Source of the DNA: Frankiales bacterium
Lineage (GTDB): Bacteria; Actinomycetota; Actinomycetes; S36-B12; CAIYMF01
DNA: 64,000 nucleotides
NCBI GenBank assembly: GCA_016125335.1
Contig: WGLY01000039.1
Span: 43,716-107,715 of the forward strand
Direction: 5' to 3'
In this document: positions 1-8,654 of the stretch, piece after piece
How positions within the stretch are numbered: the first letter of the stretch is position 1
Layout: the number at the start of each line of letters is the position of its first letter
Translations under genes and position numbers: made by a program
Notes under the pieces: generated by a model
What the model was told of the DNA's origin: nothing
Database searches by the model: none
Seen by the model: the letters and a program-made list of their open reading frames with translations, nothing else

Positions 1-1012
1 CGCCGTGCACCAGCGAGTTCTCGATGAGGGTCGCCAGCACCTGCGCCTGCGCGCCGCGGGCCCCGGTGATCCAGAGCCCGACGCTGCCCAGGGCCTCCAG
101 CTCCCGGCCCTGCGCCTCGAACGCCGGGGTCCACTCCACCACCTGGCCGCGCACGAGGTCGTCGATCGGGTAGCGCGACGCCGCCTCGAGCGGGAAGCCG
201 CGCCCGACGGACACCACGTCGTCCACGACGCCGGAGAGCCGCTCCACCTGGCCGAGCGCGGCGGTGGCCTCGGCGTGCACCACGTCGAGGTCGTCGGCGG
301 CGAGGATCTCCTCGAGCCGCAGCGAGAGCGCGGTGAGCGGCGAGCGCAGCTGGTGGCTGGCCTCGGCGGTGACCCGGCGCTCGCGCTCGAGGACGTCGTT
401 GAAGCTGGTGACCGCGCGGTCGAGCTCGTCGGCGACGGCGTCGAGCTCCTCGATGCCGTACCGCCGCCCCACCGCGCGGCGGTCGCCGGTCGAGAGCAGC
501 TCGGCGGACTCGGCGAAGTCCTCGAGCGGCCGGGTGAGCCTTCGGGCGTAGACCGAGGCGATGACCATCGCCACGCCGAGGGCGAGCAGCGACAGCGCCA
601 CGACGATGAGCCCCTCCTGCACGACCTCGCCGACCAGGAGGCTGCGCGGGATCACGGCCGTGACGGTCACCCGCGTGGGCCCGGAGCCCGCCGTGCCGGT
701 CCCGGTGAAGCCGCCCCCGTCGGGGACCGGACCGGTCTGCACCACGCGGCCGTCGGGGAGGACGGCCTGGAGCCAGGCGTCGTTGCGAGGAACGCGGATG
801 AGCGTCGACTCGGTGATGTGGGCGGCGCCGTCGTTGGCGACGATCGAGTCCTGGAGGTAGCTCGCCACGAAGCTCGCGGTGTCATGGGCGTGCTCGTCCT
901 TGGCGCTGGACATCGCCGCCCAGATCACGGTCATGAGGACGACGCCGAGGATCGTCAGCGCCAGCAGCGTGGTGGAGAAGACGAGGAGGAGCAGACGGCG
1001 GCGCACGGTCAC
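1..1012 (-). CDS. Two-component sensor histidine kinase, 3' end outside window
   Basis: Membrane sensor kinase that should phosphorylate the response regulator encoded just upstream. The GTG start at 1012 overlaps the regulator's stop in a GTGA junction, so the pair is translationally coupled. I read a first membrane segment at about residues 5-32, an extracytoplasmic sensor of about 95 residues, a second membrane segment near 130-155 and a HAMP linker. The dimerisation H-box follows, with EASHQLRSPL carrying the phospho-accepting His at about residue 220. The N-box begins at the very edge (IENSLVHG), so only the rest of the ATPase domain is missing. The layout is that of OmpR-partner kinases. 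The stimulus cannot be predicted from the variable sensor. Confidence 0.93.
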   Translation of the reverse strand, partial: MTVRRRLLLLVFSTTLLALTILGVVLMTVIWAAMSSAKDEHAHDTASFVASYLQDSIVANDGAAHITESTLIRVPRNDAWLQAVLPDGRVVQTGPVPDGGGFTGTGTAGSGPTRVTVTAVIPRSLLVGEVVQEGLIVVALSLLALGVAMVIASVYARRLTRPLEDFAESAELLSTGDRRAVGRRYGIEELDAVADELDRAVTSFNDVLERERRVTAEASHQLRSPLTALSLRLEEILAADDLDVVHAEATAALGQVERLSGVVDDVVSVGRGFPLEAASRYPIDDLVRGQVVEWTPAFEAQGRELEALGSVGLWITGARGAQAQVLATLIENSLVHG

Positions 1013-1692
1013 TCCGGCCGGTCGAGCCGGAAGCCGACACCGCGCACGGTGGCGATGAACGACCCGGCGGAGCCGAGCTTGCGGCGCAGGGTCGACACGT
1101 GCATGTCGAGGGTCTTGGTGGCCCCGAACCACTCGGTCTGCCACACCTCGCGCATGAGCTGCTCGCGGGGGACGACCGAGCCGGCCCGGCGCAGCAGCAC
1201 GACCAGCAGGTCGTACTCCTTCGGGGTCAGCGCCGCCTCGACGCCGTCGACGCTCACCCGGCGGGACTTGAGGTCGACCACGAGGCCGCCCGCGCGGAGC
1301 GCCTCGGGCTCGGGCGCGGGCGCCCGGCGCAGCTGCGCGCGGACGCGGGCGAGGAGCTCGGTGAGCCGGAAGGGCTTGCTCACGTAGTCGTCCGCGCCGG
1401 CGTCGAGGCCCACCACGAGGTCCGGCACGGCGGTGCGCGCCGTCAGCACCAGCACGGGCAGCGTGCTGCCCTGGCCGCGCAGGGCCCGGCACACCTCCAG
1501 GCCGTCCATCCCCGGCAGGCCGAGGTCGAGCAGGAGGAGGTCGGAGGAGCCGGACAGCGCCGCGGCGAGGGCGGCGCACCCGTCGGTGACCAGCGTGACG
1601 TCGTAGCCCTCGCGCGAGAGGGCCCGCACCAGCGGCTCGCTGATGTCGGCGTCGTCCTCGGCCACGAGGACGCGGTTGGGCGCGGCGCTCAC
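1009..1692 (-). CDS. OmpR/PhoB-family response regulator
   Basis: Transcription factor controlled by the adjoining histidine kinase. The receiver domain (about residues 6-118) has the acidic pair in LVAEDD, the phospho-acceptor Asp near residue 56 (LLLLDLGLPG) and the conserved Lys in YVSKPF. A winged-helix DNA-binding domain of the Trans_reg_C type follows (about 135-225) and ends in the typical TVRGVGFRL. I chose the GTG at 1692 because the hexamer TATCCT lies exactly 6 nt upstream, a leaderless arrangement. A longer frame to 1722 would start inside that promoter. Its end overlaps the kinase start by 4 nt. The regulon is unknown. Confidence 0.94.
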   Translation of the reverse strand: MSAAPNRVLVAEDDADISEPLVRALSREGYDVTLVTDGCAALAAALSGSSDLLLLDLGLPGMDGLEVCRALRGQGSTLPVLVLTARTAVPDLVVGLDAGADDYVSKPFRLTELLARVRAQLRRAPAPEPEALRAGGLVVDLKSRRVSVDGVEAALTPKEYDLLVVLLRRAGSVVPREQLMREVWQTEWFGATKTLDMHVSTLRRKLGSAGSFIATVRGVGFRLDRPE

Positions 1693-1698
1693 GCGGCC

Positions 1699-1704
1699 AG
1701 GATA
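1699..1704 (-). promoter_or_regulatory. -10 element of leaderless response-regulator gene
   Basis: TATCCT on the minus strand, separated by 6 nt (GGCCGC) from the GTG at 1692. This fits the TAnnnT hexamer typical of actinobacterial leaderless mRNAs and fixes the start codon of the response regulator. No clear -35 is seen. Confidence 0.6.
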
Positions 1705-1789
1705 GGGCCGTCCGCCGGGCACGGAGGACCGACGCGGAAGGCCGCCGCGGACCGCGGGAGGGCCCCGCCCGGCAGGTGCCCGGTCCGGG

Positions 1790-3523
1790 TCAGCGGCACA
1801 GGGCGAGGGCGACGCCGGCGCGCAGCACGGCGGCGTAGGGGCGCACCGGCGCGGACAGCTCGTCGCCGAGGATCTCCACGACCCAGTGGTCGCCGGCGCC
1901 GTCCGCCAGGCCGCTCATGAGCATCTCGGACTGGCCGGCGAGCATGAGCAGCGACACCTCGGCCGGGTCGCTGCGCGGGTCGTCGACGTCGACGATCACG
2001 TGGTGCCCGGTGAGGGCCGCGTAGGTGGCCGGGTACTCCTCGACGGGGTAGTCGTCGACGACGTAGTACTCCGCCCCCTCGACCCCGCGCGAGACGGCCG
2101 AGGCCTCGGTGCGGACGGTCCGCGAGCCCGCCGCCATGCGCGAGACGAACCAGCTCGAGGCGTCCACGCTCTCGGCGAGCACCTCCGCCACGACCACGAG
2201 GCGCTTGAGCGGGTCGTGCTCCACGCTGGCGTCGAGCCGGCGGACGACCTCGTCGAGCACCGGGCCCGGGCCGAGCGCGCCGCGCCCCCGGAACTGCCGG
2301 CGCTCGGGCTGGTCCTCGTCACCGTCGGCGTCGCCGGGCAGGGACGAGGTGCGGCCGGCCACGACGGGCGCCTGGAGCCCCGCGCGCTTGGCCCGGTACT
2401 GCGCGGCGTCGGCGGCCCGCAGGAAGCGGGACGGCGTCACCGCGGTGGTAGGCAGGTCGTCGGTGGTGGCCACGCCGCAGGCCACGCCCTCGTCGAGCAC
2501 GCCGGAGGCGCGGCGGCAGATGTCCTGGGCCAGCGCCACGACGTCGTCGCCGCTGGACCCCATCACGAGGACGCAGAACTCGTCGCCGCCGAGGCGGGCC
2601 GCGAGGGCGTCGGCGTACGTCGAGGCGGCGGCGGACAGCTCGCTGGCGAAGGTGAGGAGCGAGGAGTCCCCGGCCACGTGCCCGTGCCGGTCGTTGATCC
2701 GCTTGAGGCCGTTGACGTCGACCACCACGATCCCCACCGGCAACCCGTGGCTGCGGTAGAGCGAGAGCGCCTCGTCGAGGCGGTCCTCGAACGCACGGCG
2801 GTTCGCCAGGCCGGTGAGGTCGTCGGTGTAGGCCAGGCGCTCGACCCGGGCCAGGTGCTCGGCCTGCGCGATCCCGGCGCCCACCTGGGCGGACACGATG
2901 CGGGCGAAGTCGACGTCGTCGTCGGTGAACACGGGCTGGCCCGCGGACCGGGACGCCCACAGCTCGCCCCACATCCGGCCCTCGTACATGATCGGCACGG
3001 CCAGGGCGCAGTGCTTGCCCTCCTCGACCAGGATGCGCCGCACGGCCGGGTCGATGTCCTCGTCGTCGAGGCTCTGCGCGTAGCCGACGCCGTCGGCGAG
3101 CATCTTGCGGGCGAGCGGGTACTCCGAGAGCAGGTAGGTCTCGTCGACGGGGTCGTGGACCTGGCCGGGCCCGAGCTCGCCGTCGTTGACCAGGGTCCGC
3201 AGCCGGCCGCGGTCGCGCTCCCAGTGCGAGAGGGAGACGCAGGACGCCTCGAGCGCGCGCCGGCCCTCCGCCGCCATCACCCGCAGCAGGTCGGCGTAGC
3301 CGCGCGCCGCGGACACCAGCGAGACGAACTCGATGAGCGAGCGCAGCCGGAAGCCGAGGTCGGCCGCGGGCACGCCCGCGTGCCCGGACCCCGGATCGAT
3401 GTCCGCGCCGTCCCGCACGAGGTCTGTATCGGCAGGCGGGCCCGGCAGCCGTTCACCCGTTCCGGTGGTCCGCTGGCCCGAACGGATGACCCCCGTCGCT
3501 CGGCGGGACCGGCGCGAGGGCAT
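1790..3523 (-). CDS. Diguanylate cyclase: GAF + GGDEF + C-terminal sensory module
   Basis: Likely makes cyclic di-GMP from two GTP. A GAF-type sensor spans about residues 65-220. The GGDEF domain (about 230-390) has the full active-site motif RLGGDEF near 310-316 and the upstream DDLTGLANRRAF and NGLKRINDRHGH motifs. I see no RxxD inhibitory site before GGDEF and no EAL or HD-GYP domain, so product inhibition through that site and built-in hydrolysis are not expected. A further 170 residues after GGDEF look like a second small-molecule-binding module without a recognised motif. No membrane segment is visible, so it should be cytosolic. The first 35-40 residues are low complexity. A GTG at 3418 is a plausible alternative start. 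Confidence 0.9.
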   Translation of the reverse strand: MPSRRSRRATGVIRSGQRTTGTGERLPGPPADTDLVRDGADIDPGSGHAGVPAADLGFRLRSLIEFVSLVSAARGYADLLRVMAAEGRRALEASCVSLSHWERDRGRLRTLVNDGELGPGQVHDPVDETYLLSEYPLARKMLADGVGYAQSLDDEDIDPAVRRILVEEGKHCALAVPIMYEGRMWGELWASRSAGQPVFTDDDVDFARIVSAQVGAGIAQAEHLARVERLAYTDDLTGLANRRAFEDRLDEALSLYRSHGLPVGIVVVDVNGLKRINDRHGHVAGDSSLLTFASELSAAASTYADALAARLGGDEFCVLVMGSSGDDVVALAQDICRRASGVLDEGVACGVATTDDLPTTAVTPSRFLRAADAAQYRAKRAGLQAPVVAGRTSSLPGDADGDEDQPERRQFRGRGALGPGPVLDEVVRRLDASVEHDPLKRLVVVAEVLAESVDASSWFVSRMAAGSRTVRTEASAVSRGVEGAEYYVVDDYPVEEYPATYAALTGHHVIVDVDDPRSDPAEVSLLMLAGQSEMLMSGLADGAGDHWVVEILGDELSAPVRPYAAVLRAGVALALCR

Positions 3524-3613
3524 GCGAGCACGACAGCACGGCGGCGGGCCCCTGTCTGCCGAACCGCCCGACCGACCCTCCGTCGTCCGACTACCGGGGG
3601 CGGGCCCGGGCGG

Positions 3614-4627
3614 TCAGGCCCGCTGGAGCACCGCCGGCGCCACCAGGCCGAGCCCGCGCACCGGCCGCGGGAGCAGCGGCAGCACCCGCACGCCCGGAGC
3701 GGACGTCAGCGCCACGGCGGTGACCGGGTCCACCAGCACGGAGTCGGGCCGGGCCTCGGCGGTGAGCCGGCTCGCCAGGTTGACGGTGGTGCCGAAGACG
3801 TCGCCGCGCCGCGCCACGACGACCCCGGTCGCGAGGCCGACCCGCAGCCGGGGCACGCGCCGGTCGGTGCGGTGCTCCTCGATGAGGCGCAGCCCGATCT
3901 CGGCGGCGGCGCGGGGAGCGTCGGCGACGAAGAGGATCTCGTCGCCGAGGGTCTTGATCAGCCGTCCGCCGGCCGCGGCGACGACGTCGGCCGACCTCGA
4001 CTCGAACCGGTCGACGAGGTCGGCGAGCTCCTGCTCCTCGAGGCGGCGCGAGAGCCGGGTGAACCCCACCTGGTCGGCGAAGCCCACCGTGAGGTGGCCG
4101 GTCTCGACCGCGCCCTCGCGCTCGGCGTCCCCCAGCGCGCGCTCGACCGCGGCGGCGAGCTGGCGCCGCCAGCCGTGCACGAGCAGCCGCTCGAGCACTG
4201 GGAGCAGGAGGTCCAGCTCGCGGAACAGAGCGGCCGCGGACTCCTCGGACAGCGGGTCGCGCCGGTCGACGGCACCGCGCTCGACCAGCAGACGGCCGAA
4301 CGTGTCGGTCTGCCAGTCGGCCAGCCGGGCCGCCGTCTGGCCGAGGCTGCGGGCCACCTCGACCGCGACCCCCCAGTCGAGCACCCCACGGCGCAGCAGG
4401 GTGCCGAGCAGCCGGAGGGCGTCGGCGTCGGCATCGGTGAACTCCACCGCGTCGCCGACGTCGGCGAAGCCGAGCGCGCGCCACAGCCGCCGGGCCTCGG
4501 GCAGCGGGACGCCGGCGTCGTGCGCCACCTGCTCGCGCCGCAGCCGGCGCGGCGCGCCGAGCACGACGTCGACGAGCTCGTCGACGACCTCGTCGCTGCG
4601 CCGTCCCCCGCCGCCCGGCTCGGTCAC
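3614..4627 (-). CDS. Class III adenylate/guanylate cyclase with N-terminal regulatory region
   Basis: Probable cAMP-producing cyclase of 337 residues. The catalytic domain lies at about residues 165-310. It has the first metal-binding Asp region (VGFADQVGFTRLS), the second one with a substrate-binding Lys (IKTLGDEILF), and the DVFGTTVNLASRL stretch that supplies the adenine-contacting residue and the transition-state Asn and Arg. The N-terminal half is helical and begins with a winged-helix-like segment. It resembles the autoinhibitory regulatory region of mycobacterial pH-responsive cyclases, an inference from arrangement only. The GTG start overlaps the stop of the PH-domain gene (GTGA), so the two are co-translated. 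Confidence 0.88.
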   Translation of the reverse strand: MTEPGGGGRRSDEVVDELVDVVLGAPRRLRREQVAHDAGVPLPEARRLWRALGFADVGDAVEFTDADADALRLLGTLLRRGVLDWGVAVEVARSLGQTAARLADWQTDTFGRLLVERGAVDRRDPLSEESAAALFRELDLLLPVLERLLVHGWRRQLAAAVERALGDAEREGAVETGHLTVGFADQVGFTRLSRRLEEQELADLVDRFESRSADVVAAAGGRLIKTLGDEILFVADAPRAAAEIGLRLIEEHRTDRRVPRLRVGLATGVVVARRGDVFGTTVNLASRLTAEARPDSVLVDPVTAVALTSAPGVRVLPLLPRPVRGLGLVAPAVLQRA

Positions 4628-5169
4628 TCGGACGACGGGCCGGGGACCGGCGGCGGCGGACCGGGGCGCTGCTCGTACTGCTGGCGCCGGCGCATGTCGT
4701 CCTCGTCGTGCAGCCGGTAGATGTCGCGCTGGATCTGCTCGACATTGGGGACGCTGGTGATGACGAGCTGGCCCTGGGTGCCGGCCGACTCGACCTGGAG
4801 GGTCCCGCAGTTGAGGAAGCGCTCGATGAAGGAGTGCGAGAACGACACGTCGTTCACGCGCGACAGCGGCATGTCGCGGCCCTTACGGGCGATGATGCCG
4901 GTGCGCACGATGATGCGGTGGTCGGTGAACACGTACTGGGTCGAGTACCAGTAGACGAACGGGCGCACCACCCAGACCACGAGGGCGATCACCATCACCC
5001 CGGCGACGATCCAGCGCACGGCGGCGTTGTCGAACTTCGCGAGGAGGAAGAAGCCGACGCCGAGCGTCACGAGGAAGACGAACGCGGGAGCGACGAGCGC
5101 GCGCCAGTGCGGGCGCAGCTCGTAGACGATCTGCTCGTCGTCGGCCAGGAGCTTCTTCGGGTACGCCAT
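4624..5169 (-). CDS. PH (YdbS/bPH2-type) domain membrane protein
   Basis: A 181-residue protein with two adjacent hydrophobic segments (about residues 26-44 and 50-72), then a bacterial pleckstrin-homology-like domain recognised by YVFTDHRIIVRTGIIARKG, followed by RVNDVSFSHSFIER. It ends in a Pro-rich tail. The family is widespread in actinobacteria. Membrane scaffolding or lipid association is assumed, but no precise function is known. I chose the ATG at 5169 because it opens with the family-typical MAYPKKLL. It overlaps the adenylate cyclase gene by 4 nt, hinting that the two products work together at the membrane. That coupling is inference. Confidence 0.85.
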   Translation of the reverse strand: MAYPKKLLADDEQIVYELRPHWRALVAPAFVFLVTLGVGFFLLAKFDNAAVRWIVAGVMVIALVVWVVRPFVYWYSTQYVFTDHRIIVRTGIIARKGRDMPLSRVNDVSFSHSFIERFLNCGTLQVESAGTQGQLVITSVPNVEQIQRDIYRLHDEDDMRRRQQYEQRPGPPPPVPGPSSE

Positions 5170-5237
5170 GGCCGCATCGTGGCACGCCGCCCGGGGATCG
5201 GGCGCGGGGACCGCGGGGATTGCCGGGCCGCACGGTG

Positions 5238-6092
5238 TCAGCGGAGGTGGGTCACGTCGCCCGCCGACACGCTCTCCGTCCCGCCCCCGCCGGTCCGTAC
5301 GAGCAGCCGGCCCTGGTCGTCGATCGCGTACGCCGTGCCCTCCACGGAGCGCTCGCCCGGAAGCAGTGCGCGCACCTCGGCGCCGAGGGTGACGCAGGCG
5401 GCGCCGTACTCGTCGAGCAGACCTGTGCGGCGGGCGTCGCCCTGCCCCTGCTGCCAGCGCGCGTAGCGGCCGCGCAGCGCGTCGAGCACGTCCACGACGA
5501 GGCGCTCGCGCGACACCGCCACGCCCTCGAGCCGGGCCGAGGTCGCCGTGGGCACCGGGAGCTCGTCGGCGCGCAGGCCGGTGTTGACGCCGATGCCCAC
5601 CACGAGCGCGCGCCCGACGCGCTCCACGAGGATCCCGCCGAGCTTGCGCGGGCCCGGGCCGCCCGCGCGGTCCGGCCCGGGCACCACGACGTCGTTGGGC
5701 CACTTGAGCCCGCAGCGCAGCCCCTGCCGGGCCAGCGCCTCGACCACCGCGAGGCCCGCCGTGAGCGGGACCCACCCCCAGGACTCGTCCGGCACCACCG
5801 GTCGCAGCACCACCGACATCGCCAGGCCGGCGCCGTACGGCGAGGTCCACGTGCGGTCGAGGCGGCCTCGTCCCGCGGTCTGCTCGTCGGCGACGACCGT
5901 GAAGCCCTCGGGCGCACCCTCGGCCACCTGGTCGGCGGCATCGGCGTTGGTGGAACCGGTGGACCCGAGCACCACGACCGGTCCCCAGCCCCCGTCGCCG
6001 GCGCCGTCGAGGGCCCGGCGCAGGACGTCGTCGCGCCACTCGCGGGGGTCCTCCGGCCGGCCGTCACCGTCCGCTGAGTCGGGGGAGGTCAC
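5238..6092 (-). CDS. birA: Biotin--[acetyl-CoA-carboxylase] ligase
   Basis: Activates biotin to biotinyl-5'-AMP and attaches it to the carrier lysine of acyl-CoA carboxylases. Such a carrier is encoded nearby at 13562-15325. Visible motifs are STN at the start of the catalytic fold, the biotinyl-AMP loop [12 protein letters not shown], the catalytic-lysine motif LKWPNDVV and KLGGILVE. The C-terminal SH3-like domain is present. It lacks an N-terminal helix-turn-helix, so it is a monofunctional ligase and not a BirA-type repressor. The GTG at 6092 is preceded by TACCTT with 6 nt spacing, a leaderless start. It is divergent from pccB, with which it shares a -10 region. Confidence 0.95.
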   Translation of the reverse strand: MTSPDSADGDGRPEDPREWRDDVLRRALDGAGDGGWGPVVVLGSTGSTNADAADQVAEGAPEGFTVVADEQTAGRGRLDRTWTSPYGAGLAMSVVLRPVVPDESWGWVPLTAGLAVVEALARQGLRCGLKWPNDVVVPGPDRAGGPGPRKLGGILVERVGRALVVGIGVNTGLRADELPVPTATSARLEGVAVSRERLVVDVLDALRGRYARWQQGQGDARRTGLLDEYGAACVTLGAEVRALLPGERSVEGTAYAIDDQGRLLVRTGGGGTESVSAGDVTHLR

Positions 6093-6097
6093 CTGGC

Positions 6098-6104
6098 TAA
6101 GGTA
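6098..6104. promoter_or_regulatory. Overlapping divergent -10 elements for birA and pccB
   Basis: The 7-bp stretch TAAGGTA reads as TAAGGT on the plus strand (6098-6103, towards pccB) and as TACCTT on the minus strand (6099-6104, 6 nt before the birA start). Both match TAnnnT. One short AT-containing site could therefore drive transcription in both directions, coordinating biotin ligase with its client carboxylase. Confidence 0.5.
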
Positions 6105-6152
6105 CGAGACAGGCCCGCGCCGACGGGACCGAGACGGACGAGAGGTGACCCG

Positions 6153-7763
6153 GTGACCGCTGCGCCGGAGCTCGAGACGACGGGGACCGCGCCCGAGGAC
6201 GACCCCAAGACCACGGCCGGCAAGCTCGCCGACTTCGAGGCGCGGCGCGACGCCGCCTCGCACGCGGCGTCGGCCAAGGCGGTGGAGAAGCAGCACGCGC
6301 GCGGCAAGGGCACGGCCCGCGAGCGCATCGAGATGCTGCTCGACGAGGGCTCGTTCGTCGAGCTCGACGCCCTCGCCCGCCACCGGTCGAACAACTTCGA
6401 CCTGCCCGACAACCGGCCCTACGGCGACGGCGTCGTCACGGGCTACGGCACGGTCGACGGTCGCCAGGTGTGCGTGTTCGCGCAGGACTTCACCGTCTTC
6501 GGCGGGAGCCTCGGCGAGGTCTTCGGCGAGAAGATCGTCAAGGTCATGGACCTCGCGCTCAAGACGGGCGTGCCGGTCGTCGGCATCAACGACTCCGGCG
6601 GCGCCCGCATCCAGGAGGGCGTCGTCTCGCTCGGCCTGTACGGCGAGATCTTCCGGCGCAACGTGCTCGCCTCCGGCGTCGTCCCGCAGATCTCGCTCGT
6701 GATGGGCCCGTGCGCCGGCGGCGCGGTCTACTCCCCCGCCATCACCGACTTCACCGTGATGGTCGACAAGACCTCGCACATGTTCATCACGGGGCCGGAC
6801 GTCATCAAGACGGTCACCGGCGAGGACGTCGGCTTCGAGGACCTCGGCGGCGCGCGCACCCACAACAGCAAGTCCGGCGTCGCGCACGCGATGACGGCCG
6901 ACGAGGCCGAGGCCATGGACTTCGTCAAGGCGCTGCTCGGTTTCCTGCCCAGCAACAACCTCGACGAGGCGCCGGCCTTCGACGTCGACGCGGACCTCGC
7001 GCCCTCCGAGAGCGACCTCGCCCTCGACACGCTCGTGCCGGACTCGCCCAACCAGCCCTACGACATGCACCGGGTGATCGAGTCGGTCCTCGACGACGCC
7101 GACTTCCTCGAGATCCAGGCGCTCTGGGCGCCCAACATCATCGTGGGGTTCGGCCGCGTCGAGGGCCGCTCGGTGGGCGTGGTGGCCAACCAGCCGATGC
7201 AGTTCGCCGGCACGCTCGACATCGAGGCGTCGGAGAAGGCCGCCCGCTTCGTGCGCACCTGCGACGCCTTCAACGTGCCGGTGCTCACCTTCGTCGACGT
7301 CCCCGGGTTCCTGCCCGGCACGGACCAGGAGTGGAACGGCATCATCCGGCGCGGGGCCAAGCTCATCTACGCCTATGCCGAGGCCACCGTGCCCCTGGTC
7401 ACCGTGATCACCCGCAAGGCCTACGGAGGCGCCTACGACGTCATGGGGTCCAAGCACCTCGGCGCCGACGTCAACCTCGCCTGGCCCACCGCGCAGATCG
7501 CGGTGATGGGCGCGCAGGGCGCGGTCAACATCCTCTACCGCCGCGAGCTCGCGGCGTCCGAGGACGCCGACGCCGAGCGCGCGGCCCTCATCGCCGACTA
7601 CGAGCGCACGCTGGCCAACCCCTACGTCGCGGCCGAGCGCGGCTACGTGGACGCGGTCATCCGGCCGAGCGAGACGCGGGCACAGGTCACGCGGGCGCTG
7701 CGGGCGCTGCGCACCAAGCGCGCCGCGATGCCGCCGAAGAAGCACGGGAACATCCCGCTGTGA
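6153..7763 (+). CDS. pccB: Acyl-CoA (propionyl/acetyl-CoA) carboxylase beta subunit
   Basis: Carboxyltransferase subunit of 536 residues that moves CO2 from carboxybiotin to acyl-CoA, giving methylmalonyl-CoA or malonyl-CoA for fatty acid and odd-chain metabolism. The two crotonase-like halves carry the oxyanion-hole motifs [14 protein letters not shown] with [10 protein letters not shown], and in the second half [10 protein letters not shown] with [11 protein letters not shown]. It is closest in layout to the AccD5/PccB type. GTG at 6153 has AGAGGTGA just upstream. The epsilon-subunit gene overlaps its stop, and birA lies divergently upstream, which supports a biotin-dependent carboxylase assembled with the biotin carboxylase/BCCP at 13562. 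Confidence 0.95.
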   Translation: MTAAPELETTGTAPEDDPKTTAGKLADFEARRDAASHAASAKAVEKQHARGKGTARERIEMLLDEGSFVELDALARHRSNNFDLPDNRPYGDGVVTGYGTVDGRQVCVFAQDFTVFGGSLGEVFGEKIVKVMDLALKTGVPVVGINDSGGARIQEGVVSLGLYGEIFRRNVLASGVVPQISLVMGPCAGGAVYSPAITDFTVMVDKTSHMFITGPDVIKTVTGEDVGFEDLGGARTHNSKSGVAHAMTADEAEAMDFVKALLGFLPSNNLDEAPAFDVDADLAPSESDLALDTLVPDSPNQPYDMHRVIESVLDDADFLEIQALWAPNIIVGFGRVEGRSVGVVANQPMQFAGTLDIEASEKAARFVRTCDAFNVPVLTFVDVPGFLPGTDQEWNGIIRRGAKLIYAYAEATVPLVTVITRKAYGGAYDVMGSKHLGADVNLAWPTAQIAVMGAQGAVNILYRRELAASEDADAERAALIADYERTLANPYVAAERGYVDAVIRPSETRAQVTRALRALRTKRAAMPPKKHGNIPL

Positions 7764-7978
7764 GCGACGAGCCGGAGGCCGTGGAGCGGCCGGTGCTGCG
7801 CGTCGTGCGCGGCGAGCCGGACGCCACCGAGATCGCGGCGCTGGTGGCCGTCGTCGCGGCGAGCGGCGGCGGCGACCCGGCTCCGCGGCGCGCCCGGTCG
7901 GCGTGGGCGGACCCGGCCCGGTCGCTGCGCCACGCGCTGCCCGCCGGCGGCTGGCGCGCCACCTACGCGCCCCGGTGA
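7760..7978 (+). CDS. accE: Acyl-CoA carboxylase epsilon subunit
   Basis: A 72-residue protein whose GTG overlaps the pccB stop. It contains the family features [20 protein letters not shown] near the start and [22 protein letters not shown] at the end, seen in actinobacterial AccE subunits that bridge the carboxyltransferase hexamer and the biotin-carrying alpha subunit. It is too short and too dependent on overlap to be found by length alone. Position and motif make it convincing. Confidence 0.88.
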   Translation: MSDEPEAVERPVLRVVRGEPDATEIAALVAVVAASGGGDPAPRRARSAWADPARSLRHALPAGGWRATYAPR

Positions 7979-7988
7979 GGCGGCGCTG

Positions 7989-8654
7989 GTGACCGGCTCC
8001 ACGCGCACCGTGGTGCTCGCGTCCGCCTCCCCTGCGCGCAGGGCCCTGCTGCGCGCCGCCGGGATCGAGCCGGTGGTGCGGGTGAGCGGCGTCGACGAGG
8101 ACGCCCTCGAGGCGGCGATGGCTGCCGCCGGCCGTACAGATCCCGCAGAGGTGGCCGCGGCGCTGGCCGCGGCGAAGGCGGCGGCCGTGGCGGAGGCGGT
8201 GCGCGCGGAGCTGCCCGGCGCCGTGGTGGTGGCGTGCGACTCCGTGCTCGACCTCGACGGCGTCGCCCTGGGCAAGCCGCACGACGCCGAGGAGGCGGTG
8301 CGCCGCTGGCACGCGATGCGCGGCCGCTCCGGGCGGCTGCGCACGGGGCACACCGTGCTGGTGCTCGGCGCGGCGCCCGCGCAGGACCGCACCGCCTCGG
8401 GCGTCGCCTCCACCGCAGTGGAGTTCGCCGACCTCGACGACGCGACGGTCGAGGCCTACGTCGCCACGGGCGAGCCGCTGGCCGTCGCCGGCGCGTTCAC
8501 CCTCGACGGCCTCGGCGGCCCGTTCGTCGAGCGCATCGACGGCGACCCCAGCAACGTGGTGGGCCTGAGCCTGCCGCTGCTGCGCCGCCTGCTCGCCGGC
8601 CTCGGCGTGCCGTGGACCGACCTCTGGCACGGAGGCACGCGTGGACCGCAGTGA
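7989..8654 (+). CDS. maf: Maf-like nucleoside triphosphate pyrophosphatase
   Basis: House-cleaning enzyme expected to hydrolyse dTTP/UTP or modified nucleotides to monophosphates. The protein starts with the signature LASASPARRALLRAAG. It has the central CDSVLDLDGVALGKP and later TGEPLAVAGAFTLDGLG, matching the Maf/HAM1-fold active site. At 221 residues it is slightly long because of a 25-residue insertion after the first strand. GTG at 7989 is 10 nt after accE. Its end overlaps the next gene by 14 nt, so pccB-accE-maf-nat look like one transcript. Confidence 0.92.
   Translation: MTGSTRTVVLASASPARRALLRAAGIEPVVRVSGVDEDALEAAMAAAGRTDPAEVAAALAAAKAAAVAEAVRAELPGAVVVACDSVLDLDGVALGKPHDAEEAVRRWHAMRGRSGRLRTGHTVLVLGAAPAQDRTASGVASTAVEFADLDDATVEAYVATGEPLAVAGAFTLDGLGGPFVERIDGDPSNVVGLSLPLLRRLLAGLGVPWTDLWHGGTRGPQ

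Noticed and set aside
1886..4720. 944-codon open frame opposite the GGDEF and cyclase genes
   Set aside because: Antisense shadow of GC-rich codons; composition is rich in Arg, His, Gly and Val with no domain. The minus-strand genes have complete catalytic motifs.
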